A stretch of 22,744 bases of DNA from DAIOHQ01 sp036744635 (GCA_036744635.1 DAIOHQ010000055.1:1-22744); one strand, 5' to 3'; counted from the first letter of the stretch, positions 8,665 through 16,767 are shown. Numbers and translations: made by a program. The notes: generated from the letters alone by a model not told the origin.

Positions 8665-11067
8665 ATGTTCGAACGCCGCCTCAAAATCTTCCTCTCGCTG
8701 CTGGTCCTGATCACCGCCATCCTGCTCCTGCGCGCCGTCCAGGTGCAGCTTTTACGCAGGGAGTATTGGCGCGGCCGGGCTGAAGACACCATGCGCCGCT
8801 CGCAGGTGATCGAAACCACCCGCGGCCCGCTGCTGGACATCCACAACAACGAACTGGCCCGCGACTCCGCCTGCATCGACGCCTGCATCGATTACCGCGC
8901 CATCCAATATCCCGCGCCGGCTGCCGACAGCGCCGACGCCGGCGACACCCCGGATGATGCCAAGAAAAAGTCATCGGACGAGAACACCAACTCCCCCGCG
9001 ACAATCCGCGCCCATTGGATACGCTCCGTCGCCCTCTCCCGCATCAAGAGCCATCCCGGCGCAACTCCTCTCTCCGTCGCCGAACGCGCCATCCAGCTCA
9101 AGCAGGAAATCGCCAAAGTCGAATCCGACATCTCCCAGATGTGGCTCGACCTCGCCCGCCTTTCGCGCAAGACTCCCACCGAGCCGCTGGAAGATGCCAC
9201 CGCCCGCATCGACGAAACCCGCCGCGCCATCATCCAGCGCATCGAGATGCGCCGGCGCTCGGTCTGGTACACCAAATTCGTCCGCGCCCAGGAGAAGTTC
9301 AAGAACCGCCCCCCTTCGCCGTGGTACAAGCGCTGGCTGCTCGATGACACCACCCCCGCGGCCGAGCTGGATAAATATTCCGTCACCGTCGCCGAACAGG
9401 CCGAGCCCCACGTCATTCTCCCCGCCATCGACACCGACACCGTCAACATCCTGGGCAAGAACGCCGAGCGCTATCCCGGCCTGGTCCTGCGCCCTAGCAC
9501 CCACCGCTTCTATCCCTACAACGAGACCGCCGCCCACGTCATCGGCCACCTCTCGCGCGTCAGCAAAGAGGACATGGAAAAGGACAACAATCTCGGCCTC
9601 GACGAACTGCGCGAATATCTCCCCAACGACCTCATCGGCCGCGCCGGCCTGGAAGAACTCTGCGAGCCGACCCTCCGCGGCACGCGCGGCAAGCTCGAAC
9701 GCACGCTCGGCGACGACCGCGCCGTCCAGCGCGTCGAATCCATCCCCGGCCAAACCGTTAAGACCACCCTCGACATCGACCTGCAGCGGCAGATCGAAGA
9801 CTTCTTCCGCCATGGCAAGACAGTCACTGGCGAAACCTTCGAGATGCACGGCGCCGCCGTGGTCATGGACGTCGCCACCGGCGAACTCCGTGCCCTGGTC
9901 TCCTATCCCCTCTACGACCTCAACACCCTCGACGAAAAATATTCGCTGCTGGTCAACGATGAGATCAACTCACCGCTGATGAACCGCGCCACCCAGGCTC
10001 AGCTCGAGCCCGGATCAACCATGAAGCCGGTCTGCGGCCTGTCCGGAATCACCCAGGGCGTCATCAGCCTGACTGATACCATCGAATGCACCGGCTATCT
10101 GGTGATCAATGGCCACCGCTATCCAAATGGGCGGTGCTGGACGGTCTCGATCTGGGGTGAGAGGGCAAAAGAACTCGGCATTAACGTCGCCCATCACCAG
10201 ATGCCCCCGGACGATCCCCACCCCACCGGCTTCCTCACCTTCACCGACGCCCTGGAGCGAAGCTGCAACGTCTACTTCGAAACTGTCGCCGACCGCATCG
10301 GCATGGACGACCTCTCCAAATGGTACTCGCGCTTCGGCATCGGCCGCCCCACCGGCGTCGGCATCGACGAAGCCTCCGGCCGGCTTCCCAACAGCTACAA
10401 AGGCCCGAAATTCAACCGGCAGATGACCACCTGGTTCGCCGGCATCGGCCAGGGCCAGGTCGCCGCCACCCCGCTGCAGATGGCCAATATCGCCGCTACC
10501 ATTGCCCGCGGCGGCATCTGGATGCGCCCGCGCCTGGTACCCAGGGGCATCAAAACCTCCACCCAGCCCGCCATCGACGACGCCGTCGATCTGCACCTCA
10601 ATCCCCAGGCCGTCGCCGCCGCCAAAGAAGGCATGATGCGGGTTGTCAGCTCCCGCGCCGGCAGCGCCTGGGACCTCAACCTCGCCAACCTCGGCGTGGT
10701 CGTTGCCGGCAAGACCGGCACCGCCCAGGCCTCGCGCTTTTCCGTCAAGTTGAAAGACGACGCCGGAAATTATCTCCGCGATGAAAATGGCCGAATCCAG
10801 CGCCGTTTCCTCGAACCCGCCGGCCCCGACAATACCCATCCCGAAGCCCCCTGGTATCACTACAGCGGCCGGAGCTCCGACCAGCTCAACCACGCCTGGT
10901 TCATCGGCTTCGCCCCGGCGCAAAACCCCAGGATCGCCTTCGCGGTCATGGTCGAATACGGCGGCAGCGGCGGCCATGTCGCCGGCCCCATCGCCCGCGA
11001 AATCCTTGAAGCCTGCATCGAACACGGTTACCTTCCCGTCGATCACACGGCCGTCCGCCACGATTAA
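8665..11067 (+). CDS. mrdA: Penicillin-binding protein 2, elongation transpeptidase, enlarged
   Basis: This class B PBP has a membrane helix at about residues 9-25 and the pedestal motif TTRGPLLDIHNNELARD. In the transpeptidase domain the active-site serine is in EPGSTMKP (Ser451, Lys454), the second motif is SCN (533-535) and the third is AGKTGTAQ (683-685). It cross-links lateral peptidoglycan with RodA. At 800 residues it is about 170 longer than E. coli PBP2 (633). Most of the excess is a charged, helix-rich insertion near residues 82-235 that splits the pedestal. Smaller insertions fall before SCN (about 484-525) and after KTG (about 690-738). The ATG at 8665 follows mreD closely with a weak GCGGA. 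Catalytic residues are complete, so it should be active. Confidence 0.95.
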   Translation: MFERRLKIFLSLLVLITAILLLRAVQVQLLRREYWRGRAEDTMRRSQVIETTRGPLLDIHNNELARDSACIDACIDYRAIQYPAPAADSADAGDTPDDAKKKSSDENTNSPATIRAHWIRSVALSRIKSHPGATPLSVAERAIQLKQEIAKVESDISQMWLDLARLSRKTPTEPLEDATARIDETRRAIIQRIEMRRRSVWYTKFVRAQEKFKNRPPSPWYKRWLLDDTTPAAELDKYSVTVAEQAEPHVILPAIDTDTVNILGKNAERYPGLVLRPSTHRFYPYNETAAHVIGHLSRVSKEDMEKDNNLGLDELREYLPNDLIGRAGLEELCEPTLRGTRGKLERTLGDDRAVQRVESIPGQTVKTTLDIDLQRQIEDFFRHGKTVTGETFEMHGAAVVMDVATGELRALVSYPLYDLNTLDEKYSLLVNDEINSPLMNRATQAQLEPGSTMKPVCGLSGITQGVISLTDTIECTGYLVINGHRYPNGRCWTVSIWGERAKELGINVAHHQMPPDDPHPTGFLTFTDALERSCNVYFETVADRIGMDDLSKWYSRFGIGRPTGVGIDEASGRLPNSYKGPKFNRQMTTWFAGIGQGQVAATPLQMANIAATIARGGIWMRPRLVPRGIKTSTQPAIDDAVDLHLNPQAVAAAKEGMMRVVSSRAGSAWDLNLANLGVVVAGKTGTAQASRFSVKLKDDAGNYLRDENGRIQRRFLEPAGPDNTHPEAPWYHYSGRSSDQLNHAWFIGFAPAQNPRIAFAVMVEYGGSGGHVAGPIAREILEACIEHGYLPVDHTAVRHD

Positions 11068-11070
11068 AGT

Positions 11071-11230
11071 GGCATGGGCTACCCAGCCCATGCACAAGAA
11101 GCGCAGCGCACTGCTCTTCCCCCGTAGCACGGGTTTCCAACCCGTGCCGAACCGGGCTTGTAAAGGTCAACGGGCGTTGAGAATCGCCGGCTTTCGCACG
11201 GGTTGGAAACTGTTGGAAACCCGTGCTACG
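11071..11230 (+). repeat. Hairpin repeats (family B), direct and inverted copies
   Basis: GCATGGGCT-ACCC-AGCCCATGC lies at 11072-11093. GCACGGGTT-TCC-AACCCGTGC at 11127-11147 is identical to the copy at 7031-7051. At 11196-11226 an inverted, longer version carries a duplicated GTTGGAAAC inside the loop. GCGCAGCGC-type spacer sequence is also shared with the first cluster. The block fills the gap between mrdA and the next gene. Confidence 0.85.
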
Positions 11231-11256
11231 CAGGATCACTCTTCGCGATCAGAACC

Positions 11257-12030
11257 ATGACCGCACAGTCATCAGATCAATCTCCCCTACCTCCCGACCA
11301 TGCCCCCTCCGCGGCCCCCGCCGATCCCCCGCGCCCGCTCACGGCCACCGCCCGCCGCAGCGCCTCCGCCGAGCCGCGCGTGCGCTTCTGGATCTATGCC
11401 GCGCTCGTGCTGACGGTGATCGCGGTCTGGTTCTCCGTTGACCGCATCCGCGAATGGTCCCGCCTCGCCGCACTTATCCGCAATGGCCGGCTCGTCACCG
11501 CCCGCGTGCAGACGCTCGACAGCCTCGGCCGCGCCACCCCCGCCAGCGATCCGGTAAAGCTGACATTCACGCTCAACGGCACGCCGCAATTGGTCGAAGG
11601 CGTGATGGAGGGCCGCAGCGGTTTCGTGCAGAACAACACCGAAGTGCAGGTTCGCGTCGATCCCAACAATCCCGGCCGCTGGACCACCCTGCAGAGCGTC
11701 CCCATCCTTCCGGCGCAACTGCTGGCCGCCTTCATCATCTTCCCCGTCGCCCTCTTATTGCTGCTGCTGGCGCTTTTCCTGCGCCGCCGCATCCTGCGCA
11801 TCTGGCGGAATGGCCAAGCCATTCCCGCCCTCGTCGTCGAGACCCGCCAGAGCGCCATGTCCCCGCGCTCCCGCGCCATCGTCTGCACCCCGCGCGATGG
11901 CCGCGACAAACGCCTCTTCACCGTCTTCGTCCCCACGCGCATCGCCCAGTTTCACGAAGGCGACGTCATCCATCTCCTCGCCCTCCCCCACCACCCCGAC
12001 AAAGTCATCGCCGCGATCCTCTTCGAATGA
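11257..12030 (+). CDS. DUF3592-like two-domain membrane protein
   Basis: This 257-residue protein has a Pro/Ser/Ala-rich N-terminal tail (1-40), a first helix (WIYAALVLTVIAVWFSV, about 45-61) and a soluble domain (70-145). A second helix (LLAAFIIFPVALLLLLLALF, about 155-174) and a second soluble domain (180-257) follow. Both soluble parts start alike (IRNGRLVTARVQTLD and WRNGQAIPALVVETR) and end alike (VRVDPNNPGRW and LLALPHHPDKV), so they look like a duplication. This is the DUF3592 style 'G..v.A.V', with no known function. One domain would face each side of the membrane. Its place between mrdA and rodA suggests a wall-related role, but that is inference. No Shine-Dalgarno precedes the ATG; the gap is repeat DNA. 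Confidence 0.7.
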   Translation: MTAQSSDQSPLPPDHAPSAAPADPPRPLTATARRSASAEPRVRFWIYAALVLTVIAVWFSVDRIREWSRLAALIRNGRLVTARVQTLDSLGRATPASDPVKLTFTLNGTPQLVEGVMEGRSGFVQNNTEVQVRVDPNNPGRWTTLQSVPILPAQLLAAFIIFPVALLLLLLALFLRRRILRIWRNGQAIPALVVETRQSAMSPRSRAIVCTPRDGRDKRLFTVFVPTRIAQFHEGDVIHLLALPHHPDKVIAAILFE

Positions 12031-12037
12031 CCACGCG

Positions 12038-12073
12038 TACTTCTAACTTCTACCTCCTACTTCTGACTACTTC
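12038..12073 (+). repeat. Degenerate ACTTCT repeat in front of rodA
   Basis: Short irregular iterations of TACTTCTAACTTCTACC and TACTTCTGACTACTTCC occupy nearly all of the 54-bp gap before rodA. They make the leader pyrimidine-rich and leave it without a ribosome-binding site. Confidence 0.6.
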
Positions 12074-12084
12074 CCTCTGCCACC

Positions 12085-13257
12085 ATGAAACGTTTCTGGC
12101 AACAACTCGCCATCGCCACCAACTGGCCGATCCTCGTCGCCGTCGGCGTCCTCTCCTCCCTTGGCGTCATCTCCATCTGGGCCGACAAGCGCCCCGACGG
12201 CTCCAGCGACGGCCCCAAGCACCTCATCTACGTCTGCGTCGGCGTGATCTGCCTCGCCGCCTTCCAGGCCATCGACTATCGCCGCATCGGCCGCTTTTCC
12301 TGGGGATTTTACATCGCCAGCCTGCTGGCCGTCTTCTACACCGTGCTCGGCTCCAAAGTCCATCTCCCCGGCGTCCACAACACCAAAGGCACCTACGCCT
12401 GGATCAACTTCGGCCCCATGAGCTTCGAGCCATCGGAACTGATGAAGATCGCCTTCGTCATGGTCCTCGCCCGCTACCTGCGCTTCCGCTCCAACTATCG
12501 CACGGTTACCGGCCTGCTCCCCCCTTTCGCCATCGCCCTCATCCCCATTCTCCTCATCCTCAAGCAGCCCGATCTCGGCATGGCCCTCACCTTCATCCCC
12601 GCCCTCTTCACGCTGCTGTTCGTTGCCGGCGCAAAAATCAAGCACCTGCTGGCCATCGTCGCCCTGGCCATCGCCTTCGTCCCCCTCGCCTGGTTCTCCG
12701 GCACCAATCTTCCCGTCTTCCGCCACTTCCCCGAACTCGTCCGCGACTACCAGCGCGCCCGCGTCCACGCCCTCTTTTCCCACGACCAGACCCTCGACCA
12801 GGGAATCAATTTCCAGGTGGAACATGCCCTGATGGCCATGGGCTCCGGCGGCGTCAGCGGCAAAGGCTTCGGCAACATCCCCATCGGCCAGCACGTCCCC
12901 GAGGCCCACAACGACATGATTTTCGGCCTGATCGGAGAGCAGTTCGGCTTCTTCGGCAGCGCCGTCGTCCTCGCCTCCTACATCGTCCTCTTCGCCGCCG
13001 GCGTAGAGATCGCCGCCGCCACCCGCGAACCCTTCGGCCGCCTCCTCGCCCTCGGCGTGGTCGCCCTGCTGGCCGCCCAAACCTTCATCAACCTCCTGGT
13101 TGCCACCCGCCTGATGCCCGTCACCGGCATCACCCTCCCCTTCGTCTCCTACGGCGGCTCCAGCCTCCTGGCCTCCTTCATGGCCGCGGGATTGCTGTTA
13201 AATATCGGCCAAAACCGCCCCATCGTCATGGCGCGGAATGCGTTTGAATTTGAGTGA
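12085..13257 (+). CDS. rodA: Peptidoglycan glycosyltransferase RodA (SEDS family)
   Basis: This 390-residue multi-pass membrane protein is the usual RodA size. AWINFGPMSFEPSELMKIA (105-123) is the conserved loop-helix of the SEDS family. PEAHNDMIFGLIGEQFGF (272-289) carries the acidic residue expected to be catalytic (Asp277). PFVSYGGSSLL near the C-terminus is the last signature. RodA polymerises lipid II into glycan strands with PBP2, encoded two genes upstream. The start at 12085 fits the family N-terminus, although CTTCCCTCTGCCACC before it offers no Shine-Dalgarno. The downstream HigA-like gene begins 23 bases after the stop and is probably on the same transcript. Confidence 0.96.
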   Translation: MKRFWQQLAIATNWPILVAVGVLSSLGVISIWADKRPDGSSDGPKHLIYVCVGVICLAAFQAIDYRRIGRFSWGFYIASLLAVFYTVLGSKVHLPGVHNTKGTYAWINFGPMSFEPSELMKIAFVMVLARYLRFRSNYRTVTGLLPPFAIALIPILLILKQPDLGMALTFIPALFTLLFVAGAKIKHLLAIVALAIAFVPLAWFSGTNLPVFRHFPELVRDYQRARVHALFSHDQTLDQGINFQVEHALMAMGSGGVSGKGFGNIPIGQHVPEAHNDMIFGLIGEQFGFFGSAVVLASYIVLFAAGVEIAAATREPFGRLLALGVVALLAAQTFINLLVATRLMPVTGITLPFVSYGGSSLLASFMAAGLLLNIGQNRPIVMARNAFEFE

Positions 13258-13280
13258 GGACTATTATTCAGGAGAGACTC

Positions 13281-13577
13281 ATGAAAAAGCTCAACCCCGT
13301 CACCCCCGGCGAACTGCTCCGTGAAGAATTCCTCGTGCCGATGAAGCTCTCGCAATACCGCCTGGCCAAGGAAATTGGAGTTCCCGCGCAGCGCATCGGC
13401 CAAATCGTGGCCGGCGGCGCCATCTCCGCCGACACCGATCTGCGTCTCTGTCGCTTCTTCGGTCTATCCAACGGTTACTGGCTGCGCGCCCAGGCCGCCC
13501 ACGACACCGAACTGGCCGAAAGGACGCTGGCCAAAACCCTGAAAAAAATCAAACCCTGGCCCGGCGCCGCGGCATAG
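13281..13577 (+). CDS. higA: HigA-family antitoxin-like XRE regulator, no toxin
   Basis: This 98-residue protein has the HigA signature NPVTPGELLREEFLVPMKL, then the helix-turn-helix LSQYRLAKEIGVPAQRIGQI. DTDLRLCRFFGLSNGYWLRA follows, which matches the 'aD.alRL.r.fg.s...Wl..Q' tail of the family. HigA proteins bind their own promoter and neutralise the mRNA-cleaving HigB. Here no HigB-like gene is adjacent: rodA lies upstream and a kinase on the opposite strand lies 22 bases downstream. The ATG at 13281 has GGAGAG a few bases upstream; an ATG at 13254 overlaps rodA and is less likely. It may be a solitary antitoxin kept as a transcription factor. Confidence 0.85.
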   Translation: MKKLNPVTPGELLREEFLVPMKLSQYRLAKEIGVPAQRIGQIVAGGAISADTDLRLCRFFGLSNGYWLRAQAAHDTELAERTLAKTLKKIKPWPGAAA

Positions 13578-13599
13578 CCCCCTCCCCCACCTCGTCCCC

Positions 13600-15129
13600 C
13601 TACTCCGCCACCTTCAAAATCGCCTCCCGCAAAATCTTAAAATTCACCGGCTTGGTCAGGTGCTGCTCGAACCCCGCCTCGCGGCTGTTGCGCAGATCGA
13701 AATCCTGGCCATATCCGCTCAGGGCAATTCCCTTGATTTGCTGATTCGCCTTCAGGTGCCGCATGATCTCCATGCCGCTCCCATCCGGCAGACCGATGTC
13801 CGACACCAGCAGGTCAAACGTCTCCCGCTCCGCCAGCGCCAGCGCCTCCCGCACGCTCCCGGCCGTCGTCACCACAAACCCGAAGCTGCCCAGCAGCCGG
13901 CCCATCACCTCGCGCGTGTCACCATGGTCCTCGACCAGCAGAATGCGGCACGCCTTGCGCCCCTCCGCATCCGCCGGCGCCATGTGATCCGACCCGCGCA
14001 CCGGCGCAACCGTCTCAAATTCCACGGCCAACGTCGCCCCCTGATTCGTCCCGCCGCTGGCGGCGCTGACGCTTCCATGGTGCAACTCCACCAGCGACCG
14101 CACGATCGACAACCCCAATCCCAGCCCGCCGAACTTCCGCGTGATGCTCCGCTCCCCCTGCTCAAACGGCCTGAACAGACGCGGCAGCAAATCCGGTTCG
14201 ATTCCCACCCCGGTGTCCGTGATTTCGATCCGCAGCCGCTTGCCTTCGTTCGACGACCGCACCGTGATGCTGCCATCACTTGGCGTGAACTTGATCGCGT
14301 TGCCCAGGATGTTTGCGAACACCTGTTGCAGCCGCCCGGGATCGCCCCAGATGTGAAAATCCCGCGCCCGCAGCATCATCGTCAACGCCAGCCCCTTGGC
14401 ATCCAGGTCACTCTGCAGCATCGACACGGCGTTGCGGATGGCCGCGTGAGCGTCCAGCGCCTCAAAGTGCAACTGCACCTTGCCCCGGCTGATCCGCGTC
14501 ACGTCCAATAGATCATCCACCAGCCGCGCCTGCATCTCGATGTTGCGCCGGATCATCTCAATGTCCTCGCGCAACTCCGGCGAAAGCGCCGGGTCGTGCT
14601 CGATGAAGCTCACCGCCGCCAGCACCGGCGTCAGCGGCGTGCGCAATTCGTGACTCAGCACGCTCAAAAAATCATCCTTGGCCCGGCTGGCCAATTCCGC
14701 CGCCTCCTTGGCCTCCTGCAACTCGCGCCGCACCCGGTTCTGTTCCGTGATGTCGCGGGCAATTTTCGAGACTCCCACGATCTGCCCGGCCTCGTTCTTC
14801 ACCGGCGAAATCGTCACCGACACCTCCACCAGCCGGCCATCCTTGGTGATCCGCAGCGTCTCGAAATGATCCACCCGCTCCCCCACCCGCAGTTTCGCCA
14901 GGATCGCCGGCTCCTCGTGCTGACGATCCGGCGGAATCAGCAGCGTAATCGGCTTGCCCACCATCTCCTCGGCCGTATATCCAAAGATGCGCTGCGCCCC
15001 CTTGTTCCAACTGGTGACTATTCCCTCGAGCGTCTTGGAGACGATCGCGTCATCCGACGATTCCACGATGGCCGCCAGGCGCAGTCGTGCCTCGATCCCC
15101 GCCTCATCGCTGCCCGATTGATCAACCAT
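13600..15129 (-). CDS. Hybrid sensor histidine kinase (PAS-HisKA-HATPase-REC)
   Basis: This 509-residue cytoplasmic protein has no membrane helix. A PAS domain (about 15-130, with IVTSWNKGAQRIFGYTAEEM and a PAC end VSKIARDITEQ) senses an unknown signal. The HisKA box is LSHELRTPLTP with His160. The ATPase has the N box FANILGNAIKF (Asn273/Asn277), the G1 box DTGVGI (305-310) and the G2 box GGLGLGLSI. A C-terminal receiver follows (RILLVEDHGDTREV) with phospho-acceptor Asp444 in VSDIGLPDG and Lys493. No output regulator is adjacent, so it probably relays to a distant histidine phosphotransfer protein. AGGAGAG precedes the ATG at 15129. A terminator separates it from the upstream sigma gene, so it has its own promoter. 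Confidence 0.93.
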   Translation of the reverse strand: MVDQSGSDEAGIEARLRLAAIVESSDDAIVSKTLEGIVTSWNKGAQRIFGYTAEEMVGKPITLLIPPDRQHEEPAILAKLRVGERVDHFETLRITKDGRLVEVSVTISPVKNEAGQIVGVSKIARDITEQNRVRRELQEAKEAAELASRAKDDFLSVLSHELRTPLTPVLAAVSFIEHDPALSPELREDIEMIRRNIEMQARLVDDLLDVTRISRGKVQLHFEALDAHAAIRNAVSMLQSDLDAKGLALTMMLRARDFHIWGDPGRLQQVFANILGNAIKFTPSDGSITVRSSNEGKRLRIEITDTGVGIEPDLLPRLFRPFEQGERSITRKFGGLGLGLSIVRSLVELHHGSVSAASGGTNQGATLAVEFETVAPVRGSDHMAPADAEGRKACRILLVEDHGDTREVMGRLLGSFGFVVTTAGSVREALALAERETFDLLVSDIGLPDGSGMEIMRHLKANQQIKGIALSGYGQDFDLRNSREAGFEQHLTKPVNFKILREAILKVAE

Positions 15130-15260
15130 GTACTCTCCTGAGATGGCAATCGCCTGGCTGCGCCTGCGCGGATCAACAACCCCGCGCGCCCCCGCTGATG
15201 CAGGAAGAAGCTGATCCTATATCACCGTACACGATTACGCGCCCTTCAATCCGCGCTGAT

Positions 15261-15336
15261 GTCATTCTGAAGCACTCTGAAGAATCTGGCTGGATCAGCA
15301 TACGCGGCCAGATCCTTCAGAGTACTTCAGGATGAC
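15261..15336 (+). repeat. Long imperfect inverted repeat (family C), second copy
   Basis: The arm 15261-15290 (begins GTCATTCTGAAGCACTC) pairs with 15306-15336 over about 27 of 30 bases, with a 15-base loop. The right arm is nearly identical to the reverse complement of the left arm at 8012. It sits in the gap between the histidine kinase start and the sigma-factor terminator; the rest of 15130-15422 shows nothing else. Confidence 0.85.
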
Positions 15337-15422
15337 AGACGGCGCGGAATTAAGCACAGTCATTTAGAGGCGAAGTTACAAACTGAGTACCGGCAGAATT
15401 TTGGCTGCCGGATTTCCGGCGC

Positions 15423-15464
15423 AAAAAAAAACCGCCGAGTGCTGAAATCCACAGCACTCGGCGG
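15423..15464 (-). terminator. Intrinsic terminator of the sigma-factor gene
   Basis: On the minus strand a perfect 13-bp stem, CCGCCGAGTGCTG (15464-15452) and CAGCACTCGGCGG (15444-15432), encloses a 7-base loop. It is followed by a run of nine T (15431-15423). It lies 28 bases after the sigma-factor stop. The plus strand has no T-run, so it works in one direction only. Confidence 0.93.
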
Positions 15465-15491
15465 ACCAAATTCGCAAATTTCCGATCAACC

Positions 15492-16463
15492 TCAGTCCGC
15501 GCCCTCGCTGGCGGCCTCTTCCGGCTGCGCCTCGGTCTTCGTCCGCAGCACCCCTTCTTCCATCACCAGCTTGATCTTGATCAACGCCTTGTTCTGGATC
15601 TGCCGGACACGCTCCTTGGTCACGCCGATGATCTTGCCGACCTCTTCCAGAGTCAGCGGCGTTTCCTCCTGCTTCTGCCAATTGAACCGCCGGCGAATCA
15701 CCGTCTGCTCGACGCTCGACAGGTCCGCCAGGTTGCGGTCCACGATCGTCTTGAGCTCGTCGATGCACTCTTCCTCGACCATGTCGCGGCGGCGGTCCGA
15801 CCAGTCGCTCTTTTCCAGGTCCGGCTCGAACTCCACCGGAAAACGCATGCGGTGCCGGCTCGACTTCATCGCCGTCCGGCTGAATGCCTTCAGGATCGCC
15901 CGGCAGGCATAGGTGGAAAACTTAAAGCCCCGGTCCACGTTGAACTTATCAACCGCCCGCAGCAGCGCCATGTTTCCTTCGCTAACGACCTCGGCGAAAT
16001 CCACATCCCCCAGCCGCGTGCGCTTGGCCATCGCCAGCACCAAGGCCAGATTCGTGCGCACCAGATATTCCCGGAAGTGCTCGAAACGGCGGTGCCATTC
16101 GACCACTTCTTCGCCCAGCTCCCGCGTCAAACCTTCACCCTTGATCTTCTTTTGCAGCCGGCACAGGCGCAATTTGGCGTAGTTGAAGCGCAAAAACATC
16201 ATGCGCTCCTCATCACCCTTCATAAGCTGCGGCGCGCCGGTGATATCGGCCGTGTCGTCGCGTGTCGGCTGATACCAGCTCGTCAGCGGCAGAGCCGGCT
16301 CGTGCTCAAACGTAAATAGTTCCTTTTCGATCCGCCTTCGCCGGAAAATCGGACTGTCCATGAACGCGTAATTCTCTTCCAGCAGTTTCTCCACGCGCTG
16401 CCGCAGCACCCGCCGCACGCGATGCACCTTCTGTTCAGTTTTCCTTGCAACCATGGTGGCCAT
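15492..16463 (-). CDS. Divergent sigma-70 family RNA polymerase sigma factor
   Basis: This is a 323-residue sigma factor. A region 1.2-like helix (MKGDEERMMFLRFNYAKLRL) is followed by region 2 at about 131-200, with VRTNLALVLAMAKRTR, FAEVVSEGNMALLRAVDKF and RGFKFSTYACRAI. Region 4 lies at about 245-300, with LTLEEVGKIIGVTKERVRQIQ as its helix-turn-helix. In region 2.3 the E. coli tryptophan pair that opens the -10 element is replaced by Cys-Arg. Only about 45 residues separate regions 2 and 4, so region 3 is reduced or lost. An acidic tail ends the protein. The start at 16463 follows AAGGAGG at good spacing. It resembles sigma factors common in Planctomycetota rather than the primary RpoD; the exact regulon is unknown. 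Confidence 0.9.
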   Translation of the reverse strand: MATMVARKTEQKVHRVRRVLRQRVEKLLEENYAFMDSPIFRRRRIEKELFTFEHEPALPLTSWYQPTRDDTADITGAPQLMKGDEERMMFLRFNYAKLRLCRLQKKIKGEGLTRELGEEVVEWHRRFEHFREYLVRTNLALVLAMAKRTRLGDVDFAEVVSEGNMALLRAVDKFNVDRGFKFSTYACRAILKAFSRTAMKSSRHRMRFPVEFEPDLEKSDWSDRRRDMVEEECIDELKTIVDRNLADLSSVEQTVIRRRFNWQKQEETPLTLEEVGKIIGVTKERVRQIQNKALIKIKLVMEEGVLRTKTEAQPEEAASEGAD

Positions 16464-16517
16464 CGAGGCCTCCTTCTTACACAAAACTAACCAATCAGAC
16501 CAAGTTTCACTTTCCGC

Positions 16518-16570
16518 TTGACCGTCGCGATTCCAATAATATATACGCTCATCATACCATTTCCGTTCAA
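16518..16570. promoter_or_regulatory. Putative divergent promoters for the sigma gene and nadD
   Basis: This is the most AT-rich stretch in the area. On the minus strand an extended -10 (TGG-TATGAT, 16559-16551) would serve the sigma gene, with TTGAAC further upstream. On the plus strand TTGACC (16518-16523) is 16 bases from TATATA (16540-16545) and could serve nadD with a long leader. These are consensus matches by eye. The remainder of the 304-bp gap 16464-16767 shows nothing else. Confidence 0.35.
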
Positions 16571-16767
16571 AGCACTAAATGCCTATTTCAAAAAGTTTTA
16601 GAGACAGCCTGATCCACTAGATCACGCTGCCGCCTCTTGCCGTCAGACCCCTGGTGCCGCGCTGCAAAAGCGAGTCGGCAGTTGCCCTGAATGTAACAAG
16701 GCGGATACCATGGCCGCTTCCGACTGCGGATTTTGAAAGCGGCGCAGGCAAAACAAGAGATTCCCCT

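Noticed and set aside
12067..13080. Antisense Gly/Glu/Asp-rich frame of 337 residues
   Set aside because: It is the reverse-strand shadow of rodA with no domain or start signal. Similar shadows opposite mrdA (10015-11130 and 8971-9849) and opposite the debranching enzyme (18001-19191) were rejected for the same reason.
11454..13247. Plus-strand open frame of 597 residues across the DUF3592-like gene and rodA
   Set aside because: It is extremely Arg/Pro/His-rich, the mark of a shifted frame in GC-rich DNA, and runs across two well-supported genes.
13258..13599. HigB toxin next to higA
   Set aside because: Both flanks are occupied by rodA and the histidine kinase, and no small frame with HigB features exists there.
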